From Clostridiales bacterium UBA1248 (lineage in GTDB: Bacteria > Bacillota > Clostridia > Oscillospirales > CAG-272), in contig DBWC01000134.1 in assembly GCA_002308615.1 (NCBI GenBank), forward strand, positions 2,640 through 18,169: DNA of 15,530 nt, in the 5' to 3' direction. The position numbers and the translations under genes are program-made. This document shows positions 5,986 through 13,334 of the stretch, piece by piece. The first letter of the stretch is position 1; the number at the start of each line of letters is the position of its first letter. Under the pieces are notes generated by a model, which was given only the letters and a program-made list of their open reading frames with translations, was not told the DNA's origin and ran no database searches.

Positions 5986-7125
5986 ATGGAGCAGACAAAA
6001 GTTATTGATTTGAAGGGAATAAGCAAGTCTTATAACGGCGAAACTGTCCTTGATGATATAAACCTTTATATCAGGGACAAGGAGTTCGTCACTCTCCTCG
6101 GACCGTCGGGCTGCGGAAAGACCACGACTCTGCGCATAATAGGCGGTTTTGAAACGCCCGATTCAGGCGACGTGTATTTTGACGGCGTTCGCATTAACGA
6201 CGTACCGCCTTACCGTCGCCACGTCAACACGGTGTTTCAGAGATACGCGCTGTTCCCGCATCTTAACGTTTTTGAAAACGTGGCTTTCGGCCTGCGCGTT
6301 TCAAAGGTCAAAAACGACGAGATAGTCAAAAGAGTAAAGGAAACTCTCGAGCTTGTGAATCTTAAAGGATTTGAAAGGCGCTCCATATCCACTCTGTCCG
6401 GCGGTCAGCAGCAGAGAGTCGCCATAGCGAGGGCGCTTGTGAACAATCCGAAGGTGCTTCTTTTAGACGAGCCGCTCGCAGCACTCGATCTGAAGCTCCG
6501 CAAAGATATGCAGAACGAGCTCAAAGCCCTGCACGAGCGGACGGGCATAACGTTCATATACGTAACGCACGACCAGGAAGAGGCGCTTTCCATGTCCGAT
6601 ACCATAGTCGTTATGGCAAACGGCAAGATACAGCAGATCGGCACGCCGACGGATATATACAACGAACCGAAAAATGCGTTCGTCGCGGATTTCATAGGAG
6701 AATCGAATATACTTGACGGCGTTATGATAAAGGACCTGCGCGCAAAGTTCGCGGGGCATGAATTCGACTGTCTTGACGGCGGCTTTGAGCCGAACGAGCC
6801 GGTGGATATCGTCGTCCGTCCCGAGGACGTGGATATAGTACCGGCGGAAAAAGGCATGCTCAAGGGCACGGTCACGTCGGTCACGTTCAAGGGCGTTCAC
6901 TGGGAGATAATAGTCGATATACAAAATTTCAAATGGATGATACAGACGACCGATTACTGCGCTCCCGATTCCGAGATAGGACTTTATATAGAGCCGGACG
7001 CGATACACGTTATGAAAAAATCGGAATTCTCCGGTATGTTCGGCGACTACTCGTCGTACAGCGAGGAATTCGACGAGCTTTCGGCGCCGGAGGAGCCCGC
7101 GCCCGAAGAGGTGTCCGAGCAATGA
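5986..7125 (+). CDS. potA: Polyamine-type ABC transporter ATP-binding protein PotA
   Basis: This is the cytoplasmic ATPase that powers uptake, probably of spermidine or putrescine, as a dimer bound to the two permeases. It is 379 residues long. Walker A is GPSGCGKT at 39-46. The Q-loop glutamine is Gln85 in VFQRYALFPH. The signature LSGGQQQR is at 137-144, Walker B LLLDEP at 158-163, and the switch histidine His195 is in THDQEEAL. The region after 230 matches the C-terminal TOBE domain of PotA-type ATPases, including VVRPEDVDIV. It ends in an acidic, proline-containing tail (about 357-379) beyond the usual fold. ATG 5986 follows AAGGAG with 7 bases spacing. The stop overlaps the potB start (ATGA). 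Expression is probably governed by the attenuator leader. Confidence 0.95.
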   Translation: MEQTKVIDLKGISKSYNGETVLDDINLYIRDKEFVTLLGPSGCGKTTTLRIIGGFETPDSGDVYFDGVRINDVPPYRRHVNTVFQRYALFPHLNVFENVAFGLRVSKVKNDEIVKRVKETLELVNLKGFERRSISTLSGGQQQRVAIARALVNNPKVLLLDEPLAALDLKLRKDMQNELKALHERTGITFIYVTHDQEEALSMSDTIVVMANGKIQQIGTPTDIYNEPKNAFVADFIGESNILDGVMIKDLRAKFAGHEFDCLDGGFEPNEPVDIVVRPEDVDIVPAEKGMLKGTVTSVTFKGVHWEIIVDIQNFKWMIQTTDYCAPDSEIGLYIEPDAIHVMKKSEFSGMFGDYSSYSEEFDELSAPEEPAPEEVSEQ

Positions 7126-7943
7126 AGAGATCTTTTCTTGAAAAGGCGGCGGCGGTACCTCATATCGTCTGGATGATAATGTTCATCGTCGCTCCGCTTC
7201 TGTTCGTTATATATTTCGCATTTACGGACGCGGCGGGAAAGTTTACGTTTTCAAATATACTGAATCTGTCAAACTACGGCGATATATTCCTAATGTCCGT
7301 GCTGTTCGCGTTCATCGCGACGGTCATATGCCTGTTAATAGGTTATCCTCTTGCGTTCTTTATGTCGAGGCTGAAGCCGTCAACGCAGAAGGTATTCGTT
7401 CTGCTTCTGATGCTTCCCATGTGGATAAGCCTTCTGATAAGGACTTATTCGCTGCTCGCGCTGCTTGACAACGGCGGACTTTTGAACTCGCTTCTGACGG
7501 CTCTCAATCTGCCGGCGGTGAAAATAGTAGGCACGCCGGGCGCCGTCGTTTTAGGTATGGTATACGACTTTCTGCCCTATATGGTGCTTCCGATATACAC
7601 GTCGCTTTCAAAGCTCGATATAAAATATTTCGAGGCGGCGGAGGATCTGGGCTGCAACGGAATTCAGACGCTGTTCAAGGTGGCGCTTCCGCTTTCAAGA
7701 TCGGGCGTCATATCCGGAATAACGATGGTGTTCGTTCCGTCTATTTCCACGTTCTATATTTCACAGAAGCTGGGCGGCGGCAGATTCGATCTTATAGGCG
7801 ATACGATAGAGCGTCAGTTCCTTATGAACAACAACAAAAACGTCGGCGCGGCGATATCGCTCGTCATGATGATACTCATTCTCATTTCCGTCGCGGTTAT
7901 GAACCGCTTCGGTGACGACGACGGAGGTGAGCTCATAGTATGA
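7122..7943 (+). CDS. potB: Polyamine-type ABC transporter permease PotB
   Basis: One of two membrane permeases of the importer, 273 residues with about six membrane helices. The EAA motif that docks on the ATPase is clear at 171-196: EAAEDLGCNG, then ALPLSRSGVISG. PMWISLLIRTYS (99-110) is a PotB-type sequence. Its ATG lies in the ATGA overlap with the potA stop, which implies translational coupling. The frame is open for 63 codons upstream, but that part overlaps the conserved end of potA and is not used. GAGGTG at 7109-7114 is the likely ribosome site. Confidence 0.94.
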   Translation: MKRSFLEKAAAVPHIVWMIMFIVAPLLFVIYFAFTDAAGKFTFSNILNLSNYGDIFLMSVLFAFIATVICLLIGYPLAFFMSRLKPSTQKVFVLLLMLPMWISLLIRTYSLLALLDNGGLLNSLLTALNLPAVKIVGTPGAVVLGMVYDFLPYMVLPIYTSLSKLDIKYFEAAEDLGCNGIQTLFKVALPLSRSGVISGITMVFVPSISTFYISQKLGGGRFDLIGDTIERQFLMNNNKNVGAAISLVMMILILISVAVMNRFGDDDGGELIV

Positions 7944-8773
7944 AAGTTTTGTCTAAGATCTATATGTTCCTTATATTCGGAATGCTGTACGCTCCAATCA
8001 TCGTTCTCGTGCTGTTCTCGTTCAACAGATCCGGCTCGTTCAACGAATATTCCGAATTCTCGTTTTACTGGTATAAGGAGCTTTTCCGCGACAGCACGGC
8101 GCTCGACGCGCTCAAAAACTCGCTTATCTTAGCGGCTTTATCGTCCGTTATAGCGACGCTTATAGGAACGCTTGCCGCGTACGGCATAAGCCGTATGAAA
8201 AACAGATACGTAAAAACGGCAATAACGTCTGTCACCAATATACCGATGATGAATCCGGATATAGTAACGGGCGTGTCGATGATGCTTTTGTTCGCGGCGG
8301 CGTCCGCCATACCGTTTTTGACGGTGGAGATGGGCTTCTGGACGATGCTCATAGCCCACACGACTTTCAACCTCCCGTACGTCATACTCTCCGTTCTGCC
8401 TAAATTCAAGCAGATGGACAAACATCTTTCGGAAGCGGCGCTCGATCTGGGATGCACGCCCGGGATGACGTTTCTTAAAGTCGAGCTTCCGTTCATCATG
8501 CCCGGCGTCATATCCGGTCTGATGCTCGGCTTCACGCTCTCGCTTGACGACTTTGTAATATCCCACTTTGTTTCAAGCTCCGACTTCAAAACTCTGCCGC
8601 TGTACGTTTACAACCAGACGGCGCACGAGGTGAAATTCAGTATGTACGCGCTCTGCGCTCTTATGGTGTTTGCGATACTTCTGCTTATGATACTCGTAAA
8701 CTTCGTAGGCTCGGGCAAAAACGATAATAACAAAAAGAAAAAAAGACAAATAAAAAGGAGACAGATGAATTGA
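7940..8773 (+). CDS. potC: Polyamine-type ABC transporter permease PotC
   Basis: The second permease, 277 residues with about six membrane helices. The EAA motif lies at 165-193 (EAALDLGCTPG, then ELPFIMPGVISG). SLDDFVISHFV (201-211) is a strong PotC signature. The ATG overlaps the potB stop as ATGA, with a perfect GGAGGTGA (7923-7930) inside the end of potB. The C-terminal tail is strongly basic (KKKKRQIKRR, 266-275). Its purine-rich codons also supply the ribosome binding site of potD. Confidence 0.94.
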   Translation: MKVLSKIYMFLIFGMLYAPIIVLVLFSFNRSGSFNEYSEFSFYWYKELFRDSTALDALKNSLILAALSSVIATLIGTLAAYGISRMKNRYVKTAITSVTNIPMMNPDIVTGVSMMLLFAAASAIPFLTVEMGFWTMLIAHTTFNLPYVILSVLPKFKQMDKHLSEAALDLGCTPGMTFLKVELPFIMPGVISGLMLGFTLSLDDFVISHFVSSSDFKTLPLYVYNQTAHEVKFSMYALCALMVFAILLLMILVNFVGSGKNDNNKKKKRQIKRRQMN

Positions 8774-10011
8774 AAAAGAAGCTGATAGCCGTTTTACTTG
8801 CGGCAGTTACCGTTATGTGCGTGTTCGCGTCCTGCTCCGGCGGATCCGACGGCGGCACCGTAACGCTTTACGTTTACAACTGGGGCGAATATATTTCGGA
8901 CGGTTCCGAGGATTCGCTTGACGTAAACAAGGCTTTTGAGGATTACTGCAACGACAGCGACGAAATAATGGCGCTTACGGGCGGCAAAAAAGTAAAGGTC
9001 AATTACTCGACGTACGCGTCAAACGAGGACCTTTACGCAAAGCTTGAATCAAAAACGGTCAGCTACGACGTGGTCGTCCCGTCGGATTATATGATAGCGA
9101 GACTTGCAAAGGAAGGACTTATTCGGAGAATAGATACTTCCAAAATAGAAAACTACGTCAATATAGACGATAAGTTCAAGAATCTGTATTTCGACGTCAA
9201 TAACGAATACTGCGTACCGTACACGTACGGCACCGTCGGCATCATATACAATACCAAAGGCGTCTCTGAAAAAGACGTCGAGGACAAGAGCTGGGCGCTG
9301 ATGTGGAACGAAAAGTACGAGGGCAATATACTTCAGTTCAACAACCCGCGCGACGCGTTCGCGACCGCGCAGTTCTATCAGGGCAGCAGCGTCAACGCGG
9401 AGGATGAAAAATCCTGGACCGACGCTCAGGAGCTTCTGAAAAAGCAGAAGAGCATAGTCCAGGGCTACGTCATGGACGAGGTCTTCAACAAAATGAAGAG
9501 CGGCTCCGCGCTCATCGCCCCGTACTATGCGGGAGACTTCCTTACCATGTACGAAGATAACGAGGATCTGGCGTTCTATTATCCGAAGGAAGGCACAAAT
9601 GTTTTCGTTGACGCGATGTGCGTACCGGCAAACGCCAAGAGCCCGGACCTTGCGCTCGAATACATCAACTTTATGCTGAGCGAGGAAATAGCCATAGCCA
9701 ACGCGGAGGCGATCTGCTACGCATCCCCCAACAAGCTCGTGTTTGAAAACGAGGATTATCAGGCTGATATGGCGGAGATACACGAGGACGTCATGGAGAT
9801 ACTCTACGGCTATAACGACGAGAATATGGAATACTTCCACGATCTGCCGGACGAGACGAGAAACCGCATGAACGATCTTTGGGAAGAGCTTAAGATAGAC
9901 AGCGGAAAGGGCGTCGCCGTATATATCATCTGCGGCGTTATAGTCGCCATAGCCGCGGCAATAATCGTTATAGCAGTCGTAAGGAAAAAGAAAAAAGCGC
10001 TTTCGTACTGA
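8770..10011 (+). CDS. potD: Polyamine-type ABC transporter binding lipoprotein PotD with C-terminal membrane anchor
   Basis: This is the extracellular solute-binding component, 413 residues. The N-terminus is a lipoprotein signal (positive start, hydrophobic stretch 5-19, FASC with Cys22 as lipid site). The binding domain starts at about 31. YNWGEYIS (36-43) matches the family, as does VVPSDYM (102-108), where a Ser and Tyr line the E. coli PotD pocket. Asp281 in NVFVDAMCVP corresponds by motif to the amine-binding Asp257. The Trp neighbours of that pocket are not evident, so specificity may differ. Unusually, a transmembrane helix (about 382-404, then RKKKK) follows at the C-terminus; E. coli PotD has none. 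The start is TTG at 8770, overlapping the potC stop as TTGA, with AAAAAGGAG at 8752-8760. The nearby ATG (8765) is in the potC frame. Confidence 0.92.
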   Translation: MKKKLIAVLLAAVTVMCVFASCSGGSDGGTVTLYVYNWGEYISDGSEDSLDVNKAFEDYCNDSDEIMALTGGKKVKVNYSTYASNEDLYAKLESKTVSYDVVVPSDYMIARLAKEGLIRRIDTSKIENYVNIDDKFKNLYFDVNNEYCVPYTYGTVGIIYNTKGVSEKDVEDKSWALMWNEKYEGNILQFNNPRDAFATAQFYQGSSVNAEDEKSWTDAQELLKKQKSIVQGYVMDEVFNKMKSGSALIAPYYAGDFLTMYEDNEDLAFYYPKEGTNVFVDAMCVPANAKSPDLALEYINFMLSEEIAIANAEAICYASPNKLVFENEDYQADMAEIHEDVMEILYGYNDENMEYFHDLPDETRNRMNDLWEELKIDSGKGVAVYIICGVIVAIAAAIIVIAVVRKKKKALSY

Positions 10012-10029
10012 TAAAAAAGGAGCGGCCGT

Positions 10030-10326
10030 ATGAATAAAGAAAAGCTGTTTATAATAATCGCGGCGATCTGTCTGTTTGCCGTCGCCGTGTTCATGATCGG
10101 CGGCGTTATACAGGACGTTGATTATCACGATCTTGCAGGTCTTCCGCTGCTTGAGCAGAAGGCGGCGTACGACAGTATGCAGACAAGAAAAACGGTAGGC
10201 GAGATAACTCAGCTGATCGGAGCGATACTGTCGCTTGCCGGTTTTGCGACCGTCACGGTGCTGTCTCTTTCGATAGGTCATAATACCGCCAAGGAAGCTG
10301 AAAAGAAATTTACCGAAAGCAAGTAA
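10030..10326 (+). CDS. Small two-helix membrane protein of unknown function
   Basis: I do not recognise this 98-residue protein. Two hydrophobic segments lie at about 6-27 and 58-82. Between them is a soluble stretch with VDYHDL and several charged residues, and after them a lysine/glutamate-rich tail. It begins 18 bases after potD with AAAAAAGGAG (10013-10022) as ribosome site, and is followed by a terminator, so it is the last gene of the pot operon. That position suggests a link with the transporter, for example assembly or regulation, but no motif supports a specific role. Confidence 0.75.
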   Translation: MNKEKLFIIIAAICLFAVAVFMIGGVIQDVDYHDLAGLPLLEQKAAYDSMQTRKTVGEITQLIGAILSLAGFATVTVLSLSIGHNTAKEAEKKFTESK

Positions 10327-10333
10327 ACGTTTT

Positions 10334-10371
10334 AGAGTGTCCTGACCTGTCGGTTCAGGCACTCTTTTTTT
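10334..10371 (+). terminator. Intrinsic terminator ending the pot operon
   Basis: AGAGTG (10334-10339) pairs with CACTCT (10360-10365), and CCTGA (10341-10345) pairs with TCAGG (10355-10359) across a one-base bulge. CC/GG may extend the stem. Seven T (10365-10371) follow. The ribosome binding site of the next gene begins only about 10 bases further on. Confidence 0.9.
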
Positions 10372-10390
10372 CAGATTACAGGAGGAACAA

Positions 10391-13279
10391 ATGAAAAAAT
10401 TTATTTCCGCGTCTTTGGCGGCGGCAATGCTTTTCGCGCTGTGCGCCGGACTGTCCGTGACGGCGTCCGCCTTCGTCAGCTTTGACGCGCTGCAGATAAA
10501 CAACAGCGTAAACGCGACGAGCGAAAACTATAACAACGCGTCAACGCTGAACATCAGAGCGGGAGACCGCATTTATATAATCGGCTGGGCAGCGTTTTCA
10601 GCCGCGGACGGGCTCAGGGAGATAAAATATCAGATAAACGGCAAGGAGTATTCCTGCTCGGACGTCTACCGCGACAGACCGGACGCCGCCGCTGTCGTTA
10701 CCATGTATAACAACGGCGCCCACGGAGGATACGGCAAAGACGACGAAATGATGGAGCTGCTCGGGATAAACGAGCTCGGAGAGGGAACGTATACTCTTTC
10801 GCTCGTCGCGTATTCAAACAAGGGCTCAAAAGACGTCTTCAAAACGTATACTCTTGTTGTAAAGAACGAGGGCATGGCTGTGATCGACGCGATACAGCTG
10901 AACGAAGCGAAGCTCGGAAAAAGCGACAACCTTGCGGATAATCCCCGCATGACCGTAAGGAAAGGCGATAAAGTTTACGTGACCGGCTGGGTATCCTTCG
11001 GCGCCAAGGACAAACTGAACAAAATAGTTTATACCGCGGACGGCAAGGACTACGAATGTTCGGACGTTTACAGAAACAGACCGGACGCCGCCGCGACGGT
11101 ACCCATGTATAACAACGGAGAACACGCCGGTTACGGTTCGGAAGATCAGATGATGGAGCTGACCGGTATAAGCTCGCTTTCTTACGGAATACACGGCGTT
11201 ACGGTAAAAGCGATATCGGATAAAGGCAAAAGCAAGGATATAACGTCGTTTACGCTTAGGGTCATCTCGGATTCGGCTCCGTCGGAGACCGTCGAGATCA
11301 ACGGGAGCGGAGACGTAAACGGCGACGGAGAAACGGACAATAAGGATATCGTCATGCTGTTCCGCTACGTTTCCGGCGATACCGTGAGCGTAATTGAAGA
11401 AAACTCCGATATAAACGGCAACAGCGAGATAAACAACAAGGACGTCGCGGTGTTGTTCAGATTTCTGAGCGGCGGATCGGCCGTTTCCGACAACTCGTAT
11501 TACGCCGGAACGCCCGCATATACGGTAAGCGGCGATAAGATAATAGTGAACGGCGTATCATATCCGAACACGGTCAATATGACAAACGGCGTAACGTACG
11601 CGTTAGACGACCTTAACAGAGAGCTTTCGCTCACCGAGACGTCGTATACGGGCGACGAAAGCAAAAACGTGGGTCTGTTCTATTTCTTATGGATGGGCGA
11701 ACACGGCGACTCGGGCATCTTTGACAATACGAAAATACTTGCAAAGGGCGGATCGGCCGCCAAAAAAGCGTCGTATTCCGGCTGGGGACCCGTCGGAGCG
11801 ATGCACTTCTGGGGAGAGCCGCTTTACGGTTATTATTATTCAAAAGACAAATGGGTAATGAGAAAGCATATAGAGGAGCTGACGCTTGCAAACGTTGATT
11901 TCCTTTATATCGACGCGACAAACGGTTTTCCTTATATAAGCAACGCATTGAACCTTATGTCCATAATGCATGAGTTCAACGAGCAGGGCTTTACCGCGCC
12001 GAAGATAGTTTTCTATACTCATTCATCCTGCGCAAGCACGGTAAATCAGATATACAACAATATTTATAAAGTGAACAAATATACGGATACGTGGTTTTAC
12101 GTTGACGGAAAGCCGGTGATCATGGCGTATCAGAGCGAATGCAGGACCGGACTTTCATCCGAGGCGTACAATTTCTTCACGTACCGCGAACCGCAGTGGC
12201 CGAACGAAGCGCAGAAAACGAACGGCTGGCCGTGGATGGACTTCAACTATCCGCAGAGAGTGTTCAAAAACAACAAGGGCAAAGCGGAGGCGATGAGCGT
12301 GTCCGTCGCACAGCACAGCGGAACGGTCTGCTTCTCGGAATCCGCGATATACGGCAACAGATCGGACAGAGGCAGAAGCTTCCACAACGGACTGAACGGC
12401 ATAACGGAGAATTCCGTGTTATACGGCTATAACTTCCAGGAGCAGTTCGATTACGCCATTGAATCAAACGTTCCGTATATCCTCGTCACCGGCTGGAACG
12501 AGTGGGTCGCGCAGCGTCAGAATCCCGGATCCGGCGACAGAGTGGTATTCGTGGATAACTGCGATATTGAATTCTCACGCGATATAGAGCCTATGAAGGG
12601 CGGATATTTTGACAACTATTATATGCAGCTTATAAACAATATCCGCAAATACAAGGGAGCCGCGCCGACGCTCGTGCAGAACACGAGAAAACCGATAGAT
12701 ATAAACGGCGGCTTTGACCAGTGGGACGATATCCTCGTAACGTATACAGACCCGAAGGGCGACACGGTCAACAGAAACAGTCAGAGCTTCGGCAGCGTCC
12801 GCTTAACAGACGATTCCGGAAACAACGACATAGTATATTCAAAGATCGTATACGACAAAAAGAACATCTACTTCTTTGTTGAAACGGCAAATGACATAAG
12901 CTCACCCAAGGCAAACGCATCGTGGATGCAGCTTTACCTCAATTCCGACTATGACGGCGGAACGGGCTTCTACGGATTTGACTATATAGTAAATCAAAGC
13001 GCGTCGTCCGACGGCAAAACGACGCTTGCAAAGATAGAAAGAAACGGCGATACGTATAAGATCGTATCGACCGAGCAGATATCTTACAGGGTCCGGGGCA
13101 ATAAGATGATGATAAGCGTACCGCTTAAATCCGTTGGGATAAGCGATTACCGCGATATAATGATAGCATTCAAGTGGGTAGACAGCGATACGGACGTTAA
13201 GACGATGGAGCAGATGTATACAGAGGGCGACGCCGCACCGATAGGCAGACTCTGCTACACGTTCCAGAATCATAAATAA
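10391..13279 (+). CDS. Secreted dockerin protein with GH99/WbsX-like region and CBM9-like C-terminus
   Basis: This 962-residue exported protein is probably active on plant or host polysaccharide. A Sec signal peptide (1-27, ending ASA) leads two copies of a ~130-residue domain (about 29-158 and 165-293), sharing SDVYR, RPDAAA, MYNNG, GYG and MMEL in order. An internal type I dockerin follows (307-361), with calcium-loop repeats DVNGDGETDNKD and DINGNSEINNKD. The catalytic-type region (about 420-757) has NVGLFYFLWMGEHG, FLYIDATNG (504-512), KPVIMAYQ and LVTGWNEWVA (698-707), which recalls GH99/GH71/WbsX-like barrels. Possible acidic residues are Asp508 and Glu704, unproven. A CBM9-like domain (about 768-958) opens with DINGGFDQW. 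AGGAGGA at 10381 supports the start. No promoter was found between it and the preceding terminator. The enzyme family needs a profile search. Confidence 0.85.
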   Translation: MKKFISASLAAAMLFALCAGLSVTASAFVSFDALQINNSVNATSENYNNASTLNIRAGDRIYIIGWAAFSAADGLREIKYQINGKEYSCSDVYRDRPDAAAVVTMYNNGAHGGYGKDDEMMELLGINELGEGTYTLSLVAYSNKGSKDVFKTYTLVVKNEGMAVIDAIQLNEAKLGKSDNLADNPRMTVRKGDKVYVTGWVSFGAKDKLNKIVYTADGKDYECSDVYRNRPDAAATVPMYNNGEHAGYGSEDQMMELTGISSLSYGIHGVTVKAISDKGKSKDITSFTLRVISDSAPSETVEINGSGDVNGDGETDNKDIVMLFRYVSGDTVSVIEENSDINGNSEINNKDVAVLFRFLSGGSAVSDNSYYAGTPAYTVSGDKIIVNGVSYPNTVNMTNGVTYALDDLNRELSLTETSYTGDESKNVGLFYFLWMGEHGDSGIFDNTKILAKGGSAAKKASYSGWGPVGAMHFWGEPLYGYYYSKDKWVMRKHIEELTLANVDFLYIDATNGFPYISNALNLMSIMHEFNEQGFTAPKIVFYTHSSCASTVNQIYNNIYKVNKYTDTWFYVDGKPVIMAYQSECRTGLSSEAYNFFTYREPQWPNEAQKTNGWPWMDFNYPQRVFKNNKGKAEAMSVSVAQHSGTVCFSESAIYGNRSDRGRSFHNGLNGITENSVLYGYNFQEQFDYAIESNVPYILVTGWNEWVAQRQNPGSGDRVVFVDNCDIEFSRDIEPMKGGYFDNYYMQLINNIRKYKGAAPTLVQNTRKPIDINGGFDQWDDILVTYTDPKGDTVNRNSQSFGSVRLTDDSGNNDIVYSKIVYDKKNIYFFVETANDISSPKANASWMQLYLNSDYDGGTGFYGFDYIVNQSASSDGKTTLAKIERNGDTYKIVSTEQISYRVRGNKMMISVPLKSVGISDYRDIMIAFKWVDSDTDVKTMEQMYTEGDAAPIGRLCYTFQNHK

Positions 13280-13298
13280 TACGGAATAATACAGAATA

Positions 13299-13330
13299 AG
13301 CCGGCAGAATGATCTGCCGGCTCGTTTTTT
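13299..13330 (+). terminator. Intrinsic terminator between convergent genes
   Basis: AGCCGGCAGA (13299-13308) pairs perfectly with TCTGCCGGCT (13313-13322) around ATGA, followed by CG and six T (13325-13330). It ends the dockerin gene. On the minus strand the stem is followed by TATTCTG, so it may also stop the GGDEF transcript, less efficiently. Confidence 0.9.
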
Positions 13331-13334
13331 ATTC

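Noticed and set aside
6933..7121. 63-codon extension of potB
   Set aside because: It overlaps the conserved C-terminal part of potA in another frame and is arginine-rich nonsense. The ATGA overlap gives the normal PotB N-terminus.
6405..7122. Two long minus-strand frames antisense to potA (161 and 219 residues)
   Set aside because: They are shadows of a fully supported ABC ATPase gene with no family motifs and no ribosome site or promoter of their own.
9049..10503. 484-residue open frame on the minus strand, antisense to potD, the small membrane gene and the start of the dockerin gene
   Set aside because: It lies opposite three well-supported genes, crosses their terminator, is rich in Tyr, His, Arg and Val as expected for antisense reading of this codon usage, and has no recognisable motif.
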